The notes beneath the pieces were generated by a model that did not search any database, was not told the DNA's origin, and saw nothing but the letters and a program-made list of their open reading frames with translations. This document shows positions 1-6,180 of a DNA stretch of 11,274 bases, in pieces. The translations under genes and the position numbers were made by a program. This DNA is from JACQHC01 sp035559715. GTDB taxonomy: Bacteria > Gemmatimonadota > Gemmatimonadetes > Gemmatimonadales > GWC2-71-9. Position 1 is the stretch's first letter. Each line of letters begins with the position of its first letter. The stretch is from assembly GCA_035559715.1 (NCBI GenBank), contig DATMAW010000203.1, forward strand, positions 1-11,274, in the 5' to 3' direction.

Positions 1-311
1 TCAATCAGTTCGAGGAGCAGTTGGCGGAGCACGGCGTCGTCTTGATCAAATACTGGCTGCACATTGACGCCGCGGAGCAGTTGCGGCGGTTCCAGGAGCG
101 CGAGCACACCGACTTCAAGCGGTACAAGATCACCGAGGAGGACTACCGCAATCGCGAGAAGATGAACGATTACGAGATCGCGGCGAACGAGATGATGGAG
201 CGCACGAACACGGAGTACGCCCCGTGGGTTCTGGTGGAGGCGAACGACAAGAAGTACGCGCGGGTCAAGATCTTGAAAACGTTGTGCGGGCGGCTGGAAA
301 AAGCGGTGTGA
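1..311 (+). CDS. PPK2-family polyphosphate kinase / polyphosphate:AMP phosphotransferase, C-terminal part (5' end outside window)
   Basis: Cytoplasmic enzyme that transfers phosphate between inorganic polyphosphate and nucleotides. The open frame runs in from the window edge (first whole codon at base 3) and 102 residues are visible, about one third of a single-domain PPK2. Seen in the sequence: 'LIKYWLHI' (the last core beta-strand region), 'EQLRRFQERE', then the lid and C-terminal signature 'FKRYKITEEDYRNREK', 'MMERTNTEYAPW' and 'VEANDKKYARVKIL', all typical of PPK2. The 'HGVVLIKYWLHI...EQLRRF' style resembles the second domain of tandem-domain polyphosphate:AMP phosphotransferases, but class and nucleotide preference cannot be decided without the Walker A and B regions upstream. 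An internal TTG at 21 is in frame but is not a real start. The gene converges on the short OmdA gene, with 96 bp between stops and no clear hairpin there. Confidence 0.93.
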   Translation, partial: NQFEEQLAEHGVVLIKYWLHIDAAEQLRRFQEREHTDFKRYKITEEDYRNREKMNDYEIAANEMMERTNTEYAPWVLVEANDKKYARVKILKTLCGRLEKAV

Positions 312-407
312 GCGTCCCGCGAGTACCCGAGACGCCGCACCATTCTGGCCCGTAACGCGAATCACGAGCCTTGATCCAAAGGGCCCGACGTTTCTCTCCC
401 CCGAGCC

Positions 408-635
408 CTACGCCTTCCTGTATCGGACGATCATCTGGACCGCTTGCGCGATGCGCCGGGCGCGGGTTTCCGGCTTCTTCGCTTCCTCAATCGCTTCGAT
501 GTACTCCCGTTTGTGGGAGGGCGGCATCTTGTCGAACGCCGCCCGTGCGCCCTTGCGCGCGGCGAGGGCGCGGGCGAAGTCCCGGGGGAGGGGGAGCGGG
601 CGGGGCTTCACGCGAGTCGTCCCAGCTCCCGGCAC
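408..635 (-). CDS. Short YdeI/OmpD-associated (OmdA) domain protein
   Basis: A 75-residue protein that is almost entirely the C-terminal domain of the YdeI/OmpD-associated family (OmdA, PF13376 type). Seen: 'LPRDFARALAARKGARAAFDKM', then the family signature 'PPSHKREYIEAIEEAKKPET' followed by 'RARRIAQAVQMI'. Family members have been linked to bacteriocin or peptide stress protection in enterobacteria, but the biochemical role is unknown, so no function is assigned. The start is uncertain: GTG at 635 is the first reasonable codon, the frame is closed by a stop at 662-660, and no ATG lies before the domain. Larger relatives carry an extra N-terminal domain that is missing here, although single-domain versions exist. 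It lies 51 bp downstream of the Uma2 gene on the same strand and may share its transcript. Confidence 0.75.
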   Translation of the reverse strand: MPGAGTTRVKPRPLPLPRDFARALAARKGARAAFDKMPPSHKREYIEAIEEAKKPETRARRIAQAVQMIVRYRKA

Positions 636-686
636 CGAAACGCCTGCGCCACCCGCGAATCACGCACGAACGCGACCACGGGGCGA

Positions 687-1313
687 TCAGGGCGAAAACC
701 CATCGTCCTCCCCGTAGTCGCCCCAGTCGCTCTCCTCTTCTCCGACCGCGAGCGGCGGGAGGTCCACCCCCTCATAGATCTCATCCATCGTGATCCGCGT
801 GTTCAACGCGGCGAGGGGGATCTCTCCTTGACCGTTGAACTCTTCCTTCACCCATTCGCCCTTCGAACCCCTGGCATAAACGAGGACGTGCCGCCGTCGC
901 TGATCAACGATGAGGTATGCCCTGAGCGACGGAATGCGGCGATGCGTGTCGAGCTTCTCTCGCCGGTCCGTGGCCCGCGTGCTGGGAGACGTCACCTCGA
1001 CCACCAGCGTGGGCGCTTCGACAATGAGTTCCACGTTGGCTGCCTTGCCGCACGCGACCATGACGTCGGGATAATACACCCGGTCGGCGACCCGCAGCTT
1101 GATGTCCGTGGCAAACAGCTGACACCGGCGTGCGCGCGCGGCCGCGCGCAGGTGGGCGGCGATGTTCAGCGTGATCAGGTTGTGGCGCGTGGTGACGCCG
1201 CTCATGGCGTACACCTCGCCCGCTACGTACTCGTGCTTGAACGGGCTCCGCTCCTCGAAGGCGAGGTACTCCTCGAGCGACATCAAGCGTCCCGCAGTGT
1301 GCTCACGGTCCAT
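687..1313 (-). CDS. Uma2 family (DUF820) putative restriction-endonuclease-fold protein
   Basis: A 208-residue member of the Uma2/DUF820 family, which has a PD-(D/E)XK nuclease fold. Seen: the N-terminal signature 'MSLEEYLAFEERSPFKHEYV' (residues 11-30) with 'GEVYAMSG' and a conserved His in 'TTRHNLI', then 'CQLFATDIKLRV', the acidic motif 'YYPDVMV' (Asp83), 'LVVEVTSPST' (Glu106) and Lys120 in 'DRREKL'. These give a complete D-ExV-K catalytic set. The biological role of the family is unsettled, and nuclease activity here is inferred from the fold. ATG at 1313 is chosen because the longer TTG start at 1349 reads through a perfect palindrome and adds a non-conserved 'ARPRRAYARR' stretch. ATG at 1283, which begins exactly at 'MSLEEYL', is an equally plausible start. 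The C-terminus is an unusual acidic tail (about residues 190-205). The gene lies 105 bp downstream of the serine hydrolase stop. Confidence 0.9.
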   Translation of the reverse strand: MDREHTAGRLMSLEEYLAFEERSPFKHEYVAGEVYAMSGVTTRHNLITLNIAAHLRAAARARRCQLFATDIKLRVADRVYYPDVMVACGKAANVELIVEAPTLVVEVTSPSTRATDRREKLDTHRRIPSLRAYLIVDQRRRHVLVYARGSKGEWVKEEFNGQGEIPLAALNTRITMDEIYEGVDLPPLAVGEEESDWGDYGEDDGFSP

Positions 1314-1335
1314 GCGCCGAGCATATGCTCGGCGC
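1314..1335. repeat. 22-bp perfect palindrome plus third half-site before the Uma2 ATG
   Basis: Bases 1314-1335 read identically on both strands. The 9-mer GCCGAGCAT occurs at 1316-1324 on +, at 1325-1333 on - (palindrome centre CATATG), and again on + at 1337-1345. The palindrome abuts the chosen Uma2 start codon (1313), where a Shine-Dalgarno site would be expected. It could be a dyad operator for a dimeric regulator, an mRNA hairpin occluding translation initiation, or, if ATG 1283 is the start, a leader hairpin. Function is inferred only. Confidence 0.6.
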
Positions 1336-1418
1336 GGCCGAGCATGCAAGGGGGGGCGGGCCCGCGAGGGTTAAAGCTCACCTGATCGCTCGTCGCGCGC
1401 CACTGAGCGGCAGGTTGC

Positions 1419-2633
1419 TTACCGCGACCCGTTCTCCGCCCTCGGCGCAACCGCCGCCAGCACCCGCTCGACGAGTCCCGCCACCTGGTTCGCCTGGATC
1501 CACCGCGCCACCACAAGGAGATCCTGATCGGGGATCGCGCACATCACGTTGGCGCCCGCGCCGCGATGGCAGAAGCTGTTCTCCGGCGCCGCAGGAAGCA
1601 TCCGCCGTTCCGTGTTCAGAAACCAGTTCATGAACCCGTAGCCCGGCTGTACCGGCGTGGGCGTGAGCGCGAGCTTGACCCACTCCTCGGAGAGGACTTG
1701 CTTGTCTTTCCATTTCCCGCGCCGCAGCGTGAGCAGCCCGAAGCGCGCCTGGTCCCGCGCCGAGATGAACATCCCGCCACCCCAGTGCCCTCCCCCGCTC
1801 ACCGACTGCATCATCTGGCCGTCGAGCAGCACCCACGAGTTCTCGTAGCCGTGCCAGCGCCAGGTGTTCGACGCGCCGATCGGGTCCATCACGTACTCGC
1901 GCAGCACCTGGGGCAGCGGCCGGCGCCACACCTGGAGCGCCGCGTAGGCCAGCAGGTTCACGCGTACGTCGTTGTACTCGTACGTCGTGCCCGGCTCGTT
2001 GTGGACTCGCTTCACGTAGTCCGCGAGGGGCTGGTCCGCCGGCGGGCGATCGGCCCAGTCCGGTTTGCCCCACAGCGTCCCACCCCAGTCGCTCGTCTGC
2101 CGCAGCAGATGATCCCACGTGATCTTCGCGGCGTGCTCGGAGTCGAACTCGCCGGTGGTCACGTAGTCCTTCACTTTGTCGTTCAGGTTGCGGATCAGCC
2201 CGCGTTCCCACGCCAGGCCCACGGTGGTGGAAAGGAAGCTCTTGGTAACGCTGAACGTCATGTCCACGCGGTGCGGCTCGCCCCATTCCGCCACGATGTA
2301 GCCGTTCTTGAGAATGATCCCTGTCTGATCGCCGCGCGTCTTGAAGGGACCGATCCCTTCGCCGTGGGGCTCGCGCCCGAACGAGAAATAGTGGGCCTGC
2401 TCCAGATCACGCGGCTCCGGGCTCTCGTTCGCGCGGGCGAACGCGATGGCCTCCTCGAGCAGCGCGGCGTTCATACCCACCTGCGCAGGGGTGCGGCGCT
2501 CCCAGTCGTCACCGGGGCCGGGATAGTAGGGCGCAACAACGGCAGGGCGCGCAGTGCGCTGTTGAGCGGGCGCTGTGGCGGGCACGACCACGAGGCCCGC
2601 CAGGACAATAGCAGGAAACGGGCGAATGCTCAT
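1419..2633 (-). CDS. Exported serine hydrolase, beta-lactamase/class C (S12) family
   Basis: A 404-residue secreted protein of the beta-lactamase-related serine hydrolase family (penicillin-binding protein 4*/NylB/esterase type). Residues 1-23 form a signal peptide ending 'APA' before 'QQ'. Seen: the nucleophile motif SxxK as 'FSVTKSFLST' (Ser128, Lys131), the second motif as 'TYEYND' (Tyr220 as the probable base, in place of class C YxN), 'GGHWGGGMFISARDQARFG' (residues 281-299, common in this family), and the third motif as 'HRGAG' (His356-Gly358, HxG instead of KTG). The active site is complete, but substrate cannot be read: esterase, amidase or D-peptidase activity are all possible, and true beta-lactamase activity is not implied. 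ATG at 2633 has a GGAG six bases upstream, so the longer GTG start at 2645 is not used. It follows the coiled-coil gene by 118 bp. Confidence 0.92.
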   Translation of the reverse strand: MSIRPFPAIVLAGLVVVPATAPAQQRTARPAVVAPYYPGPGDDWERRTPAQVGMNAALLEEAIAFARANESPEPRDLEQAHYFSFGREPHGEGIGPFKTRGDQTGIILKNGYIVAEWGEPHRVDMTFSVTKSFLSTTVGLAWERGLIRNLNDKVKDYVTTGEFDSEHAAKITWDHLLRQTSDWGGTLWGKPDWADRPPADQPLADYVKRVHNEPGTTYEYNDVRVNLLAYAALQVWRRPLPQVLREYVMDPIGASNTWRWHGYENSWVLLDGQMMQSVSGGGHWGGGMFISARDQARFGLLTLRRGKWKDKQVLSEEWVKLALTPTPVQPGYGFMNWFLNTERRMLPAAPENSFCHRGAGANVMCAIPDQDLLVVARWIQANQVAGLVERVLAAVAPRAENGSR

Positions 2634-2639
2634 GGGAGT

Positions 2640-2643
2640 CTCC
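2640..2643 (-). promoter_or_regulatory. Ribosome binding site of the serine hydrolase
   Basis: GGAG on the minus strand, six bases before ATG 2633. It overlaps the alternative GTG start at 2645 and therefore decides in favour of the ATG, which also gives a clean signal peptide (MSIRPFPAIVLAGLV...). Confidence 0.6.
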
Positions 2644-2728
2644 ACTGTTGAGCCGAGGGCCGCTTGCGCCGCATGCGATCGCCCGGTGGTTGCCCGGGGC
2701 CGGGCTGCAGCGCGATGGACCGGCTGGG

Positions 2729-2747
2729 GCTGAGCCTGGGCTTCAGC
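2729..2747 (-). terminator. Weak hairpin just after the coiled-coil gene
   Basis: An imperfect inverted repeat (GCTGA...TCAGC arms with a GC extension and one bulged base) begins five bases beyond the stop of the coiled-coil gene. There is no T-run behind it, so it may only be an mRNA 3' structure or chance. Confidence 0.25.
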
Positions 2748-2751
2748 GGCT

Positions 2752-3243
2752 CTACGGCAGCAGCCGTAACGCCCCGACCAGGGTCACCACGGACCCGATC
2801 CAAAAGGCCAACGACCACTTCATGATGTCCGCGGTGCGCCGCTCGATCCGGGTCTCCAAGCGAGCGAAGCTCAACTCCATATCCTGGCGCATGCGGGCGA
2901 ACTGCTCGTCGATCCCGGTCAACCGTTCGTCAATCCGGGCGAACCGTTCGTCAATCTGGGCGAACCGTTCGTCAATCTGGGCGAACCGCTCGTCAATCTG
3001 GGCGAACCGCTCGTCAATCCGGGCGAACCGTTCGTCAATCCGGGCGAACTGCTGGTCGATGCGCACAAATCGTTCGTCCATCCGGGCGAACCGATCATCG
3101 AACCGGGCGAAGTTGAGCTCGTTGAGCTCACGCAGCTCCGCGCGCTGCGTGTCTATCCGCTGCATCCAGTCTACCATGTCACCTGCCGCGTCATCACCCA
3201 GGGTCTCGTAGAGCCGGCGAGACAGCTTGGCCGAAATAGTCAT
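2752..3243 (-). CDS. Heptad-repeat coiled-coil protein with C-terminal membrane anchor (DUF1640/LA_3696-like)
   Basis: 163 residues. The N-terminus is short ('MTISAKLSRRLYETLGDDAA'). Residues about 45-117 are a nearly perfect seven-residue repeat of the type 'RIDERFA/QIDERFA', with the hydrophobic Ile/Phe pair in the a/d positions of a long coiled coil. The protein ends with one membrane helix, 'MKWSLAFWIGSVVTLVGALRLL' (residues 141-162). The 'MKWxxxFWIG' entry to the helix is like small DUF1640/LA_3696-type proteins, which are mostly of unknown function. The expected topology is a rod projecting from the membrane, probably oligomeric, with no catalytic motif. ATG at 3243 is preceded only by a weak G-rich stretch. 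The 'DERF' heptads are encoded by 21-bp DNA repeats, so copy number may vary between strains. Length and topology are seen; function is unknown. Confidence 0.82.
   Translation of the reverse strand: MTISAKLSRRLYETLGDDAAGDMVDWMQRIDTQRAELRELNELNFARFDDRFARMDERFVRIDQQFARIDERFARIDERFAQIDERFAQIDERFAQIDERFARIDERLTGIDEQFARMRQDMELSFARLETRIERRTADIMKWSLAFWIGSVVTLVGALRLLP
2937..3041. repeat. Tandem 21-bp direct repeat, five near-identical units
   Basis: Units start at 2937, 2958, 2979, 3000 and 3021. Each begins GGGCGAACCG and ends TCAATC plus T or C, and they differ at only one or two bases. More diverged units continue on both sides (roughly 2895-3110). Each unit encodes one heptad of the coiled-coil gene on the minus strand. 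Near-identity at synonymous positions indicates recent duplication or gene conversion rather than only protein-level selection. Confidence 0.9.
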
Positions 3244-3327
3244 GGACGATACCCCACGTGAGAGGATCGCCCAACATGAAGGTAGGCGGCGAGGGTGTCG
3301 TCATCAAATCTTACACCTGGAGGGTCG

Positions 3328-3352
3328 AAAAAACGCGGCTCCCCACACCCGC
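3328..3352 (-). terminator. Terminator-like GC stem and T6 run after the TPR remnant
   Basis: On the minus strand a short GCGG/CCGC stem (3352-3349 with 3338-3335, loop of ten) is followed by G and six Ts (3333-3328), starting ten bases beyond the stop of the TPR fragment. The stem is only 4 bp, so this is a weak or decayed intrinsic terminator at best. Confidence 0.35.
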
Positions 3353-3361
3353 CATCGTCCC

Positions 3362-3658
3362 TTACCGCCCCTCCGTCACCAGACGCGCCATCCGCCCCTT
3401 CACCTCCGTCACCGGCGGCGGCGACTCCGGATCCGCATCCTGCCACAGGTCCACGAACCGGCCGGAGTAGTCGATAGCCTTTTTCCGGCCTCCCCGCTCC
3501 TCGCGCAGCTCTCCCATGCGCTTGCACGTCGGACCAAGGCGATCACACTCGGCATCAAAGAACTGGAACAGCTCCGGCGTGAGCACCTGAGCTCGGGCTG
3601 GAGCAGGCCGTCTGCCGGCGAGAGGGGTTGTCGCAGTTTCCCTCGCGTCCGCTCGCAC
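3362..3658 (-). pseudogene. Remnant of a TPR-protein C-terminus (kinase/adenylate-cyclase-associated TPR type)
   Basis: A 98-codon open frame whose last ~58 codons (about 3362-3538) resemble the extreme C-terminal tetratricopeptide repeat of large TPR proteins, often attached to Ser/Thr kinases or transcriptional activators in Gemmatimonadota and Acidobacteriota. Seen: 'CKRMGELREERGGRKKAIDY' then 'FVDLWQDADPE' and 'VKGRMARLV'. The usual pattern is 'LGELYEERGD..KAIEYY.RFV.LWKDADPELQP..'. Departures from it ('DYSGRF', 'ESPPPV') and the absence of any further TPR units, of an ATG, or of a recognisable N-terminal domain suggest a decayed tail of a deleted gene. The only start is GTG at 3658, and the first ~25 residues are low-complexity Ala/Arg. 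A short live protein cannot be excluded. The rest of 3244-3700 shows nothing else that I can support. Confidence 0.5.
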
Positions 3659-3700
3659 ACCCGTTCATCTTTTGCCCGACCCAATCACCTCGCGCACGCT

Positions 3701-6145
3701 ATGAGTCGATTCCAATCTGGGGTTCGCCGCGGACTCGCCGGCATTGTCGCCCTCGCCTTTACGTCTCCGGTCCAGGGCCAGGAGGCACAGCGGCTTTCGG
3801 TCGCGGGCCTCGAGCGACCCGTGGAGATCCTCCGGGACCGCTGGGGCATCCCGCACATCTACGCCCAGACGGAGGCCGATCTGTTCTTCGCGCAGGGGTA
3901 CAACGCCGCGCGCGATCGCCTGTTTCAACTGGAACTGTGGCGCCGCCAGGCAACGGGAACGGTGGCGGAGATCCTGGGACCGCGCGAGTTGAAGCGGGAC
4001 ATCGGCACGCGGCTGTTCAAGTTCCGCGGCGATCTCGCGCAGGAGCTGGATCATTACCATCCACATGGCGCCGCGATCATCGGCGCGTTCGTTCGCGGAA
4101 TCAACGCCTACATTGACGAGGCCAACCGCGCGCCCGAGCGCCTGCCCCTCGAGTTCCGAATGCTCGGCATCCGGCCGCAGCATTGGACACCGGACGTCGT
4201 GATTTCACGCCATCAGGGACTGCTCGGCAACATCGGGCAGGAGCTGTCCACCGGACGGGCAGTAGCCGCCGTCGGTGCCGAGCGGGTGAAGTTCGTTTCG
4301 GCGTTTGGCCCCGGCGATCCGGATCTCACGCTCGACGCCTCCATTACCCGTGATCTGCTTGCCGCAAACATCCTGGAGCTGTACGACGCGTTCCGAGAGG
4401 GGATGCAGTTCAGACCGGAGGACGTCGCGCCGCAATACCGCGCCAGCGCGAACAGCGGGCGATCGCAGACGGACGAGGTCGAGCTGGAGCGATCATTCGC
4501 GGGCGGAGAGGAGGAGGGGAGCAACAACTGGGTGGTCTCCGGCCGTCTGAGCGAAAGCGGCTATCCCCTCATGGCGAACGATCCCCACCGCGCCCAGTCC
4601 GCGCCGTCGCTGCGCTACTGGGTACACCTCGTGGGGCCGGGCTGGAACGTGATCGGCGGCGGCGAGCCGGCATTGCCCGGCGTCTCGATCGGCCACAACG
4701 AGCACGGCGCGTGGGGCCTGACGGTGTTCTCCACGGATGGCGAAGACCTCTACGTGTACGACACCAACCCGGAGAACCCCAACCAGTATCGCTACCGCGG
4801 CGCGTGGGAGACGATGACCGTGATCGGCGAGACGATCCCGGTGAAGGGCCAGGCGCCCGCGACCGTGGAGTTGAAGTACACGCGGCACGGTCCCGTGGTT
4901 TTCGAAGATCGCGCGCGACGCAAAGCCTTCGCCGTGCGCGCGGCATGGATGGAGATCGGCGGCGCGCCGTATCTCGCGAGCCTCCGCATGGACCAGGCGA
5001 AGAACTGGGAGGAGTTCCGGGAGGCGTGCGCGTATTCCAACATCCCGGGCGAGAACATGGTGTGGGCCGGCCGTGACGGGACCATCGGTTGGCAGGCCGT
5101 GGGCATCGCGCCGATTCGCCGCAACTTCTCCGGGCTCGTGCCGGTGCCCGGCGACGGCCGCTACGAGTGGGACGGATACCTCCCCATCAAGGCCAAGCCG
5201 CACGTGGTGAATCCCCCCGAGGGCTACTTCGCCACCGCAAACAACGATCTGATCCCGCGGGATTATCCCTACATGGACGCGGTCGGGTTTTCGTGGGCCG
5301 ATCCCTATCGCTGGGCTCGCATCAGCGAAGTGCTGGCGGGCGGACGCCGCCACTCGGTAGCGGACATGATGCGACTGCAAACGGACCCGGTTTCGCTCCC
5401 CGCGCGGCAGACCGTGCCGCTGCTCGAGCATCTTCGGGCCGCGAGCACGCGCGTGGAGCAGGCGCGGCAACGGCTTCTGGCCTGGGATCACCGTATGGAT
5501 GCGACATCGGTTCCGGCCGGCATCTATGCGGCGTGGGAGGGCGCTCTGCGTCAGGCCGTGGCAGACCGCCTGGTCCCGCGGGATGGACCGACATCACTCC
5601 GCAACCTGCCGTTGTCGAAGGTCGCGTCCTGGCTCATCGCGCCGCCCGGCGAGTTCGGCCCCAACCCCACGGCGGCGCGCGACTCGATCCTGCTCTCCGC
5701 TCTCGAGACGGCCGTGAGCCGTCTCACCACCAAGCTCGGCGCCGACATGGAGCAGTGGCGCTGGGGTCAGGAGAAGTACCACCACGCCCTGATTCGCCAT
5801 CCGTTGGGGGCCGTCGTGAACGAAGAGACGCGCCGCCGGTTGGAAGTGGGCCCGTTGCCGCGTGGCGGATACGGATCCACGCCGCTCGCCACCGGGAACG
5901 GCGACAATCAGACCAGCGGAGCGTCGTTCCGTATCGTGGTGGACACCGGCGACTGGGATCGCGCGGTGGGGACGAACACGCCGGGACAAAGCGGAGATCC
6001 GGATAGTCCTCACTACCGCGATCTCTTTGAGATGTGGGCCACCGACCGGTTCTTCCCCGTGTTCTACTCGCGGGAGCGCGTGGAGAAGGTGACCGCAGAC
6101 CGCCTTGTCCTCGAGCCGGGTGCGGCCGCCGGCTCGCGCCGCTAA
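3701..6145 (+). CDS. Secreted penicillin acylase family (S45) Ntn hydrolase
   Basis: An 814-residue periplasmic or secreted N-terminal-nucleophile amidohydrolase of the penicillin G acylase/acyl-homoserine lactone acylase family, made as a precursor and self-cleaved to alpha and beta chains. Signal peptide about 1-26 (to 'VQG'). The alpha chain begins with 'RDRWGIPHIYA' and 'GYNAARDRLFQLELWRR', both family hallmarks. Cleavage is predicted before Ser274 in 'EEGSNNWVVSG' (the beta chain of E. coli PGA starts SNMW). The oxyanion Asn is expected in 'TANNDLIPRDYP' (Asn514/515) and the supporting Arg at 537 in 'DPYRWARISEVL'. 'IGHNEHGAWGLT' and 'GASFRIVVDTGDWDRAVGTN' are further family blocks. All catalytic parts and the usual ~800-aa length are present, so it should be active. 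The substrate (AHL, beta-lactam side chain, lipopeptide) is not readable. ATG at 3701 is chosen for the signal peptide; the frame stays open upstream to 3227 with Arg/His/Pro-rich nonsense. No clear Shine-Dalgarno. Confidence 0.94.
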   Translation: MSRFQSGVRRGLAGIVALAFTSPVQGQEAQRLSVAGLERPVEILRDRWGIPHIYAQTEADLFFAQGYNAARDRLFQLELWRRQATGTVAEILGPRELKRDIGTRLFKFRGDLAQELDHYHPHGAAIIGAFVRGINAYIDEANRAPERLPLEFRMLGIRPQHWTPDVVISRHQGLLGNIGQELSTGRAVAAVGAERVKFVSAFGPGDPDLTLDASITRDLLAANILELYDAFREGMQFRPEDVAPQYRASANSGRSQTDEVELERSFAGGEEEGSNNWVVSGRLSESGYPLMANDPHRAQSAPSLRYWVHLVGPGWNVIGGGEPALPGVSIGHNEHGAWGLTVFSTDGEDLYVYDTNPENPNQYRYRGAWETMTVIGETIPVKGQAPATVELKYTRHGPVVFEDRARRKAFAVRAAWMEIGGAPYLASLRMDQAKNWEEFREACAYSNIPGENMVWAGRDGTIGWQAVGIAPIRRNFSGLVPVPGDGRYEWDGYLPIKAKPHVVNPPEGYFATANNDLIPRDYPYMDAVGFSWADPYRWARISEVLAGGRRHSVADMMRLQTDPVSLPARQTVPLLEHLRAASTRVEQARQRLLAWDHRMDATSVPAGIYAAWEGALRQAVADRLVPRDGPTSLRNLPLSKVASWLIAPPGEFGPNPTAARDSILLSALETAVSRLTTKLGADMEQWRWGQEKYHHALIRHPLGAVVNEETRRRLEVGPLPRGGYGSTPLATGNGDNQTSGASFRIVVDTGDWDRAVGTNTPGQSGDPDSPHYRDLFEMWATDRFFPVFYSRERVEKVTADRLVLEPGAAAGSRR

Positions 6146-6180
6146 GTAGCGGCCTCGTACCGGACGCCAGGGCGCCGCCC

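Noticed and set aside
444..1385. 313-codon plus-strand ORF opposite Uma2 and OmdA
   Set aside because: It has high-GC shadow composition; the minus frames carry clear Uma2 and OmdA signatures.
1419..2633. Calling the serine hydrolase an AmpC beta-lactamase
   Set aside because: It has HxG in place of KTG and an altered YxN motif, and lies in a broad esterase/peptidase family, so resistance function is unsupported.
1566..2651. 361-codon plus-strand ORF opposite the serine hydrolase
   Set aside because: It is an antisense shadow rich in Arg/His/Pro; the minus frame has the signal peptide, SxxK and HxG motifs.
2937..3041. Tandem repeats as a possible CRISPR array
   Set aside because: Units are contiguous 21-mers without spacers and encode coiled-coil heptads in frame.
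3300..3325. Possible sigma-70 type -10 (TAAGAT on the minus strand) upstream of the coiled-coil gene
   Set aside because: There is no -35 element at 16-18 bp spacing, and a single hexamer match is not enough.
3240..3527. Minus-strand ORF overlapping the coiled-coil ATG by ATGA and containing 'DDDTLAAYL', like the start of zf-HC2 anti-sigma factors
   Set aside because: The remaining 95-residue sequence is Gly/Ala/Arg shadow of the TPR frame, and no Cys/His zinc motif follows. The overlap is most likely chance.
3227..3700. In-frame N-terminal extension of the penicillin acylase to a start at 3227
   Set aside because: The 158 extra residues are His/Arg/Pro-rich with no homology flavour, they run antisense through the TPR remnant, and ATG 3701 starts a proper signal peptide.
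4493..5491. 332-codon minus-strand ORF opposite the acylase
   Set aside because: It is an antisense shadow of a strongly conserved S45 enzyme frame.
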